From positions 1 through 5,494 of the forward strand of contig JALWML010000207.1 in the NCBI GenBank assembly GCA_027083915.1: 5,494 nt of DNA, read 5' to 3'. The DNA is from Lysobacterales bacterium (GTDB taxonomy: Bacteria; Pseudomonadota; Gammaproteobacteria; Xanthomonadales; Marinicellaceae). A program made the position numbers and the translations under genes. A model generated the notes under the pieces. It did not search any database, was not told the DNA's origin, and worked only from the letters and a program-made list of their open reading frames with translations. This document shows positions 1-5,494 of the stretch, one piece after another. How positions within the stretch are numbered: position 1 is the stretch's first letter; the number at the start of each line of letters is the position of its first letter.

Positions 1-396
1 CTATTAATTAAAGGTTTAAATCAAAATGGAGAAGTCACGCAAAACTGGAATTTAAATGAGTTATCAGGAGCTGGAGCCATATTGTCATCAGTTGAAGACT
101 TGACAAAATTTGCACTTGCGCAATTTGATCAATCAAACAAAGCTATGGCATTAACCCGCAAAAAAACCAATGAAGCAAGAAGCAAAGAAATTGGACTTGG
201 TTGGTTTATAAACAAAAAATTAAATGGCAATGATATCTACGAACACAATGGTGGCACAGGTGGCTACAGCTCATCAATAGTTATTATTCCGAAATTACAA
301 GAGGGAATCATCATCCTTTCTAATGTCTCTGCTTTTAATCGAAATAGTCGAAATATAGGCGAACTTGCCTATGACCTGATGAAAACATTAAAGTAA
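1..396 (+). CDS. Serine hydrolase of the beta-lactamase / class C PBP-like family, C-terminal fragment (5' end outside window)
   Basis: The reading frame is open from base 1 to the TAA at 394-396, giving 132 visible residues. It is the C-terminal part of a longer protein cut by the window edge. Two blocks match the beta-lactamase/D-alanyl-D-alanine carboxypeptidase-like family (Pfam Beta-lactamase, PF00144). The first is S-G-A-G-A-I-L-S-S-V-E-D-L at about residues 22-34, which resembles the conserved 'aGgl.St..Dla.f' helix start. The second is H-N-G-G-T-G-G-Y at residues 82-89, the HxGxxxG version of the KTG active-site box, followed by the usual hydrophobic strand and I-I-L-S-N. The catalytic SxxK and YxN motifs would lie upstream and are not visible, so activity cannot be judged. 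Members include esterases, peptidases and true beta-lactamases, and the substrate cannot be told from this end; many are exported, but the signal region is absent here. An in-frame TTG at 82-84 lies inside the conserved block and should not be taken as the start. No terminator hairpin is seen after the stop. Confidence 0.85.
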   Translation, partial: LLIKGLNQNGEVTQNWNLNELSGAGAILSSVEDLTKFALAQFDQSNKAMALTRKKTNEARSKEIGLGWFINKKLNGNDIYEHNGGTGGYSSSIVIIPKLQEGIIILSNVSAFNRNSRNIGELAYDLMKTLK

Positions 397-444
397 CGCT
401 TTTGTTTCAACTTAAAATTACATTACAAGCAAGAAGGTAACTGC

Positions 445-486
445 ATGGGTATGCAATCAAAAGACAAATTAACTAAGCAACTATAG
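445..486 (+). CDS. Possible 13-codon micro-ORF upstream of hpt (speculative)
   Basis: ATG at 445-447 is preceded by AAGAAGG at 431-437, with 7 bases between them, which is near-ideal Shine-Dalgarno spacing. The frame runs M-G-M-Q-S-K-D-K-L-T-K-Q-L to TAG at 484-486. It would encode a short basic peptide. The start codon sits in a small inverted repeat, TGCAT (442-446) and ATGCA (451-455), which could mask it. No run of regulatory codons typical of an attenuation leader peptide is present. The ORF ends 55 bases before hpt. It could equally be chance, since a frame this short with an SD-like purine run is not rare in AT-rich DNA. Confidence 0.15.
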   Translation: MGMQSKDKLTKQL

Positions 487-507
487 CTTCTAAGTCACTA
501 AATAAGT

Positions 508-513
508 TAAAAT
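508..513 (+). promoter_or_regulatory. Candidate -10 element for hpt
   Basis: TAAAAT at 508-513 is one mismatch from TATAAT and lies 28 bases before the hpt start codon, leaving room for a short 5' leader that includes the ribosome binding site. The region 17-18 bases upstream (about 484-490) has no good TTGACA match, so the assignment rests on the -10 box alone. Such boxes arise easily by chance in AT-rich DNA. Confidence 0.25.
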
Positions 514-533
514 GTATCACAATTAAAAATGCT

Positions 534-537
534 AGGA
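534..537 (+). promoter_or_regulatory. Ribosome binding site of hpt
   Basis: AGGA at 534-537 lies four bases before the ATG at 542. The spacing is slightly short but acceptable. It supports ATG 542 as the start, as does the absence of a better in-frame start next to an SD sequence. Confidence 0.55.
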
Positions 538-541
538 TCTT

Positions 542-1081
542 ATGAATCAAAATAAAATACTACCAGAGAACTGTACTTTGCTTTTTAGCAAGGATAAAAT
601 TCAAGCTGAAATCAAGACGCTTGCTGATAAGTTAAATGATGACTATGAAGGTAAAGAAGTTGTGTATTTAACCATTATGAATGGTGGCATGATTTTTGCC
701 AGTGACTTAAGCAAACAATTGGATTTAGACATGGAAATGGATTATGTTCAAGTCAGCCGTTATGGTACGGAAACAACCGGTGGTCAGTTGATTTGGAAAC
801 ACCAATGTGAAACCAATCTCACCGGCAAGCATGTCATTATTGTCGATGATATTTTTGATGAAGGCTATACATTGATGGCAGTGGATGAATGGTGTCATGA
901 ACAAGGGGCACAATCGGTTAAATCTGCTGTTTTAGTGAGCAAACTTCATGAGCGTGGTTATGCCGATCATCGCCCTGATTATTTTGCTATTGAGGTTGAG
1001 GATTTGTATATCTTCGGATACGGTATGGATTACCAAGAAAAACTCCGTCATCTGAATGATATTTATTATCTCAATTTGTAA
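542..1081 (+). CDS. hpt: Hypoxanthine-guanine phosphoribosyltransferase
   Basis: This cytoplasmic purine-salvage enzyme transfers the phosphoribosyl group of PRPP to hypoxanthine or guanine to give IMP or GMP. The 179-residue length is normal for bacterial type I phosphoribosyltransferases. The PRPP-binding motif is V-I-I-V-D-D-I-F-D-E-G-Y-T-L at residues 98-111; by comparison with human HPRT, D102-D103 match the acidic metal/ribose pair and D106 the catalytic base. M-N-G-G at residues 46-49 is the diphosphate-binding loop I. S-R-Y-G at 72-75 starts the flexible catalytic loop. K134 matches the purine-contacting lysine, and Y156 with the F-G-Y-G-M-D-Y segment at 158-164 forms the base-binding hood, with D163 matching human D193. 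The VDDI-DEG signature and ending in G-Y-G-M-D-Y fit the proteobacterial hypoxanthine-guanine subfamily rather than xanthine-guanine (gpt) or adenine (apt) enzymes. Purine preference (hypoxanthine versus guanine) cannot be read from sequence alone. The gene stands apart from its upstream neighbour by 145 bases and ends at a strong terminator. Confidence 0.93.
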   Translation: MNQNKILPENCTLLFSKDKIQAEIKTLADKLNDDYEGKEVVYLTIMNGGMIFASDLSKQLDLDMEMDYVQVSRYGTETTGGQLIWKHQCETNLTGKHVIIVDDIFDEGYTLMAVDEWCHEQGAQSVKSAVLVSKLHERGYADHRPDYFAIEVEDLYIFGYGMDYQEKLRHLNDIYYLNL

Positions 1082-1096
1082 CTTAAGGAGTCTCTA

Positions 1097-1135
1097 AAAA
1101 AAACCAGAGTCTTATTTTAAGACTCTGGTTTTTTT
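1097..1135. terminator. Bidirectional intrinsic terminator shared by hpt and gdhB
   Basis: The arms at 1097-1114 and 1118-1135 are perfectly complementary over 18 base pairs with a TTT loop at 1115-1117. The GC-containing core is CCAGAGTC paired with GACTCTGG. The plus strand has a T-run at 1129-1135 right after the core. The minus strand has a matching T-run, read from the A-run at 1096-1103. It therefore has the form of a rho-independent terminator in both directions. It begins 16 bases after the hpt stop and 18 bases beyond the stop of the convergent glutamate dehydrogenase gene. Confidence 0.92.
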
Positions 1136-1152
1136 ATTTAACCCAACTATTT

Positions 1153-4100
1153 CTAAGAATTAGCAGAAACTAAATTATTAATACTTCTTACCGCAACCAT
1201 TACCGTTGCATAATCCGAAACTTTTTCACTGCGCATTTGCTGTAACATAGAGCGTACGCGTTTAACGCTGTCTTTGTTATCAGCAACCCATGAATCTACT
1301 GTATCTTTCTTATATTTATTTAACAGTAATTGCGTTAAGGCATTGTGTTTCTCAAACAACTCATCACGCAAGACTCCACGCGCATGAGCGTGCCAAGGAC
1401 CAATGACCACAAGGTCTTCAATCATATCACGTAACCAGAGAAGGTTGAGTTTTTCACCCAACTCAAAGAATGCAGCAGCCGATTTTGCAACAGTCGTTTT
1501 AGTACTCTTTGCAATTTCAACAACATCCAAAGTTGCAAATGAAAAGGCTATTGCTGATAAACGCTCGGCTAGTTCTTTTGGATATTTGTAAGCGACCAAC
1601 ATATCTTGGGTTTTATGCAATGACTTCAAATCTTTTTGCGGTAAAACTTTATCCAAGTGCGTAATAAATTTATTCACATCACCTTTAAGTTCTTTTATAA
1701 CGGCTGTAATATCAAAATTGTGACCATATTTATTTAATAACCAGCGCACGGCTTGTCGCATATGATTCCAAACAATTAATCCTCCTTCAATTTGGTAATT
1801 CGGCTTAACCACTAAATCCAAGTTTTCAATTTCTTTCCAAATTTTTTCTGCTCCAAACAACTCACTAGCCACTACATAAGCTTTTGCAATAGCACCAACC
1901 GTTGCTCCTGTGTCTTCATTGGCACGCTGCATAAAAGTCGCACCCATACGGTCAATAATTTGACTGGTAAGGATTGTACCAACTATTTCGCGATGTAAAC
2001 GATGACCTAACAAAAATTTAATGTCAGTTTTTTGCAATTTTTTTGGAAAATATTCGCGTAAGGTTGTAATAAAATATTCATCTTCGATTGCATCTGATTT
2101 AAGCAAATCTTCATAAAGAGCAAGCTTAGAATAACTCAGTAGCACACACAACTCAGGGCGCGATAAACCTTTGCCTTCGGCTTGTCGCTTTTTAAGTTCT
2201 TGATTACTTGGTAAAAACTCTATCTCTCTATCCAATAAACCACGCTTTTCTAACACTTTAATCAAATGAGCTTTAGCACCTAATCTTTGTCTGGAATGGT
2301 ATTCCATCATGCTGAGTGTTTGCGTTTGAGAATAGTTGTTTCTCAAAACAAGCTTGCCAACATCATCGGTCATGGACTCAAGCAGTTTAACACGTGTCTT
2401 AGCGTTGTATTTACCAGCTTCCATCATTTGCTGAACAAGTATCTTGATATTGACTTCATGATCAGAACAATCAACCCCTGCCGAGTTATCAATAAAGTCA
2501 GTGTTGATTTTACCACCACGTTGAGCGTATTCTATGCGACCAAGCTGGGTACAACCTAAGTTTCCCCCTTCTCCGACTACACTACAACGCAAATCTTTAC
2601 CATTGACACGTAAGGCATTATTCGCGCTGTCGCCTACTTGTTCATCAGTCTCACTCGTTGCCTTTAGATAAGTTCCGATACCTCCATTCCATAATAAATC
2701 GACTTTTGACTTTAATAATGTCCGAATCAAATGCTGTGGAGACATTTCATCCACACTGATGCCAAAAGCTTTTTTAACCTCAGGTGATAATGGAATTGAC
2801 TTATCAAAACGTGAAAATATTCCGCCACCTTTTGAGATTAGTTTCTTATTGTAATCTTCCCAACTTGAACGTGGCAAATTAAATAAACGTTCTCTCTCTT
2901 TCCATGTTTTGGCAGAATCTGGGTTAGGATCAAGGAAAATATGCATGTGGTTAAATGCCGCTTTTAGGCAAATATGCTTAGAAAGTAACATACCATTTCC
3001 AAATACGTCACCCATCATATCGCCAATACCAACAACACTAAAATCTTTACTTTGGCAATCAATACCAAGTTCCCTAAAGTGACGTTTGACTGATTCCCAA
3101 GCCCCTTTTGCAGTAATTCCCATGGCTTTATGGTCATAACCTATCGAGCCACCTGATGCAAATGCATCGCCTAACCAATGACCATAATCTGCTGATATTC
3201 CATTGGCAATATCAGAGAAAGTCGCGGTGCCTTTATCGGCAGCGACAACCAAATAAGGGTCATCTTTATCATATCGTATAACATTTAGAGGATGAACAAT
3301 TTTTCCTGAGACAATATTATCCGTTAAATCCAACATGCTGCGAATAAAGTTTTGGTAACAGGCAATGCCTTCTTTCATGAAAGCATCTCTATCGCCATTG
3401 GTGGGAAGTTGTTTACAAACAAATCCACCCTTTGAACCCACTGGAACAATAATAGAGTTTTTTACATTTTGCGCTTTCATCAAACCCAAAACTTCTGTTC
3501 TAAAATCTTGATAACGATCCGACCAGCGCAATCCACCACGAGCAACCTCACCCATTCTAAGATGGATGGCTTCAAACCGTGGAGAATAAGCAAATATTTC
3601 TCTAAATGGTACTGGTTTTGGCATTTGTGGAACTTTTGAAGATTTTAGTTTAAAACTGACGTATTCTTTAAAATCACCAGCATCATTTTTTTGATAAAAA
3701 TTGGTGCGCAGCATAGCCAAAATAACTTCACTGTATGCACGGATGATGTGATCCTCATCTTGAGAACTCACAGAATCCAACAATGCGTTAATCACTTTTA
3801 ATGCCTTTTTCTCCTGGCGTTTACGGTTAAACTTAGCTGCACCAAAATATTCATCTAAAGCATTTTGTTGGTGTTCGGTTATGCTTAAGCCTAAATGTTT
3901 TAGTTGGGTATCAAACTTCTCCTTAAATGTAAGCAAATAGTGTTTATGCTCTTTTGTACTCATGTCATCTAAAAAGATGGCAAAACGTACTCTAAACAGC
4001 TCAATCAACCATCGAGAAATATGTGATTGGGCTATTAAAGCTTTCTCAATATAATCTTGTGAAAAAGGAAGATTTGTTTGCTTCAAGTATTTACTAATCG

Positions 4101-5494
4101 CTCGTAAAATAATAATTTGACGTGATGATAAACCACCAAGAATTAATAGCTTATTAAAGCCATCATTATCAACCACTCCATTAACAATTTCTTTAAAAGC
4201 TTCTTTAAACCGGTCTTTGACTAAATCTAATTCCAGCTCTTTTCCTCGCACTAAGGATAAATCAAAATCTTGAATCCAAAACTGTTTTTCGTTATCAAGT
4301 GATATTTTATAGGGTCGTTCACGAACAACTAATAATCCTAAATTTTCAAGAACAGGTAAAACTTCACTTAATGGAATGGTGTTTTCACATCTAAATATTT
4401 TAAACCTAAATATATTGCGACTAATATCTTTAGGTCGGTATAAACTTAACTCTAACCCATCATTATCACTTAACTTTGCAGCATTTTCGACATCATAAGC
4501 TGCTACATTGGGAGAAACATCTTCAATGTATGCCATTGGAAAACTATTGCTGTATTTTTTACTGAGTTTATAACCGTATTCTTCACCATGTCTTTCAATT
4601 AGAATTTCTTCTAATTCATCTTGCCATGAACGTAATGCTTGTGAAATTCTATCTTCAATAGAGTTTGTATTAAGTTCATGTAATTCTTCTGAATAGACTG
4701 TAACATACAAGCGAGTTAAATTTGTTTCTTCAATCTTAACCTGAAATTCAATATGAGTTCCATTAACTTCAGATGCTAAAATATCTTGAATGGTTTCACG
4801 CACCTGAGTATTGAATTTATCACGAGGAATATGAACCAAAAATGCATAAAAACGCTTAAATTTATCCTGCCTAAAAGTGACATTCGACTTTTGTCGTTCG
4901 GCAATAGTCAAAACAGAATAAATCGTATTGAATAACTCTTCACTGCTGGATTGCATCAGCTCATCACGCGGCAAAGTTTCTATTATATGTACAATGTGTT
5001 TGCCAGTATGACTACTGCGTTCAAATTTAAAGCGTTTAATAACGCTTTTAACTTTTTCATTGATATAAGGAATATCCCAAGGGCGTGTATTTAAAGCAGC
5101 AGATGTAAATAAGCCAACAAATCGGTGCTCTCCCATGACCTTGCCTTTGTCATCAACCACAACAATACCGATATAATCAAGAGTGCCTTCACGGTGAATA
5201 CGTGGACGCGCATTAAGTTTTGTTATTATAAGCAAGTCTGATTGTTTTTTAACTTGATATTGTTCATCAATCAAAGAATCCACATCGGTTAGGTATTTTT
5301 TTGATTTAAATAAGCCCAAAGCAGATTTGTTTTGCGCACTAAAGGCCTTTGACTTATCTCCGGTATTAATTTGGTAATATTGATATCCCAAAAAGGTAAA
5401 ATTATCATCAAGCAACCAGTCAATAAACTTGAGTTGCTTGTTATAGGTGGTTTTGTTATCAAACTCATTAATCGCACTCTTGGCTTGAGTAATC
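1153..5494 (-). CDS. gdhB: NAD-specific glutamate dehydrogenase, large 180-kDa type (N-terminus outside window)
   Basis: It catalyses NAD-dependent oxidative deamination of glutamate to 2-oxoglutarate and ammonium, normally in the catabolic direction, in the cytoplasm. The frame is open from the right edge (first whole codon 5491-5493, residue 1 here) to TAG at 1153-1155, giving 1446 residues. The family (Pfam Bac_GDH, PF05088) is about 1600 long, so roughly 150-190 N-terminal residues are missing. Residues up to about 620 are the regulatory and helical part, including F-T-F-L-G-Y near residue 32. The catalytic core follows: G-G-L-R-W-S-D-R from 653, M-K-A-Q with K673, P-V-G-S-K-G-G-F with K688 as the likely catalytic lysine, and A-A-D-K-G-T with D753. 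The Rossmann fold shows V-G-I-G-D-M-M-G-D-V-F-G-N-G (about 820-833) and F-L-D-P-N-P-D. Later conserved blocks are L-L-W-N-G-G-I-G-T-Y, G-E-G-G-N-L-G and D-N-S-A-G-V-D-C-S-D-H-E. Residue roles come from resemblance to other glutamate dehydrogenases. An in-frame TTG at 5413-5415 is internal and is not the start, because W-L-L-D-D-N-F-T-F is conserved across it. No frameshift or in-frame stop is seen. Relatives in other bacteria are allosterically controlled by amino acids; the effector here cannot be predicted. Confidence 0.96.
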   Translation of the reverse strand, partial: ITQAKSAINEFDNKTTYNKQLKFIDWLLDDNFTFLGYQYYQINTGDKSKAFSAQNKSALGLFKSKKYLTDVDSLIDEQYQVKKQSDLLIITKLNARPRIHREGTLDYIGIVVVDDKGKVMGEHRFVGLFTSAALNTRPWDIPYINEKVKSVIKRFKFERSSHTGKHIVHIIETLPRDELMQSSSEELFNTIYSVLTIAERQKSNVTFRQDKFKRFYAFLVHIPRDKFNTQVRETIQDILASEVNGTHIEFQVKIEETNLTRLYVTVYSEELHELNTNSIEDRISQALRSWQDELEEILIERHGEEYGYKLSKKYSNSFPMAYIEDVSPNVAAYDVENAAKLSDNDGLELSLYRPKDISRNIFRFKIFRCENTIPLSEVLPVLENLGLLVVRERPYKISLDNEKQFWIQDFDLSLVRGKELELDLVKDRFKEAFKEIVNGVVDNDGFNKLLILGGLSSRQIIILRAISKYLKQTNLPFSQDYIEKALIAQSHISRWLIELFRVRFAIFLDDMSTKEHKHYLLTFKEKFDTQLKHLGLSITEHQQNALDEYFGAAKFNRKRQEKKALKVINALLDSVSSQDEDHIIRAYSEVILAMLRTNFYQKNDAGDFKEYVSFKLKSSKVPQMPKPVPFREIFAYSPRFEAIHLRMGEVARGGLRWSDRYQDFRTEVLGLMKAQNVKNSIIVPVGSKGGFVCKQLPTNGDRDAFMKEGIACYQNFIRSMLDLTDNIVSGKIVHPLNVIRYDKDDPYLVVAADKGTATFSDIANGISADYGHWLGDAFASGGSIGYDHKAMGITAKGAWESVKRHFRELGIDCQSKDFSVVGIGDMMGDVFGNGMLLSKHICLKAAFNHMHIFLDPNPDSAKTWKERERLFNLPRSSWEDYNKKLISKGGGIFSRFDKSIPLSPEVKKAFGISVDEMSPQHLIRTLLKSKVDLLWNGGIGTYLKATSETDEQVGDSANNALRVNGKDLRCSVVGEGGNLGCTQLGRIEYAQRGGKINTDFIDNSAGVDCSDHEVNIKILVQQMMEAGKYNAKTRVKLLESMTDDVGKLVLRNNYSQTQTLSMMEYHSRQRLGAKAHLIKVLEKRGLLDREIEFLPSNQELKKRQAEGKGLSRPELCVLLSYSKLALYEDLLKSDAIEDEYFITTLREYFPKKLQKTDIKFLLGHRLHREIVGTILTSQIIDRMGATFMQRANEDTGATVGAIAKAYVVASELFGAEKIWKEIENLDLVVKPNYQIEGGLIVWNHMRQAVRWLLNKYGHNFDITAVIKELKGDVNKFITHLDKVLPQKDLKSLHKTQDMLVAYKYPKELAERLSAIAFSFATLDVVEIAKSTKTTVAKSAAAFFELGEKLNLLWLRDMIEDLVVIGPWHAHARGVLRDELFEKHNALTQLLLNKYKKDTVDSWVADNKDSVKRVRSMLQQMRSEKVSDYATVMVAVRSINNLVSANS

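Noticed and set aside
397..541. Riboswitch or purine-responsive operator upstream of hpt
   Set aside because: No purine-riboswitch core, convincing stem-loop array or PurR-like palindrome was seen; the only inverted repeat is a 5-bp one at 442-455.
725..913. Open frame of 62 codons on the minus strand inside hpt
   Set aside because: It is fully antisense to a well-recognised gene, has no family resemblance, and is explained by the codon composition of hpt.
1085..1090. AAGGAG just after the hpt stop, a perfect Shine-Dalgarno core
   Set aside because: No start codon follows at a usable distance before the terminator hairpin, so it has no gene to serve.
1088..1125. GAGTCT at 1088-1093 repeats the terminator left-arm core (1107-1112) and could pair with AGACTC at 1120-1125 as an antiterminator
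   Set aside because: The alternative stem is only about 6 bp against an 18-bp perfect hairpin, so it could not compete; the repeat is probably chance.
1403..1591. Plus-strand open frame antisense to the glutamate dehydrogenase C-terminus
   Set aside because: It lies entirely within a conserved coding gene on the other strand; the Ser/Ala-rich translation has no recognisable domain.
2287..2559. Plus-strand 90-codon open frame antisense to the glutamate dehydrogenase
   Set aside because: It lies opposite the conserved catalytic blocks, where constrained codons keep the antisense frame open; no SD or domain was recognised.
5289..5477. Minus-strand 62-codon open frame in another frame at the right edge
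   Set aside because: It overlaps the glutamate dehydrogenase frame, which carries clear family sequence here; this one is an out-of-frame shadow.

Overview
The window reads as ordinary chromosomal housekeeping sequence from an AT-rich bacterium, most likely a gammaproteobacterium. The evidence for that placement is a 180-kDa-class NAD-glutamate dehydrogenase together with a hypoxanthine-guanine phosphoribosyltransferase of the proteobacterial VDDI-DEG type. It is an inference from protein families, not a species assignment. There is no sign of a mobile element, CRISPR array, tRNA, rRNA or phage gene.

Layout: (1) positions 1-396, plus strand, hold the C-terminal end of a serine beta-lactamase/penicillin-binding-protein-like hydrolase whose start lies outside the window. 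(2) A 145-base gap at 397-541 contains a possible promoter and a doubtful 13-codon micro-ORF with a good Shine-Dalgarno. (3) Positions 542-1081, plus strand, hold a complete purine-salvage enzyme, hpt. (4) The 71-base gap at 1082-1152 is almost filled by a strong hairpin, with A-rich and T-rich flanks, which can terminate transcription from both sides. (5) Positions 1153-5494, minus strand, hold the C-terminal roughly 1446 residues of NAD-glutamate dehydrogenase (gdhB type). Its stop codon is in the window and its N-terminus is beyond the right edge.

The genes do not form an obvious pathway. hpt salvages hypoxanthine and guanine using PRPP. The glutamate dehydrogenase links amino-acid nitrogen to the TCA cycle through 2-oxoglutarate. 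They are convergent neighbours sharing a terminator, so co-transcription is not expected. The hydrolase fragment and hpt share a strand, but the 145-base gap and a possible promoter suggest hpt can be transcribed by itself.

I found no convincing undescribed system here. The findings listed are modest: the shared terminator, the micro-ORF, a loop variation in the phosphoribosyltransferase, and start-site cautions for the two edge-truncated genes.
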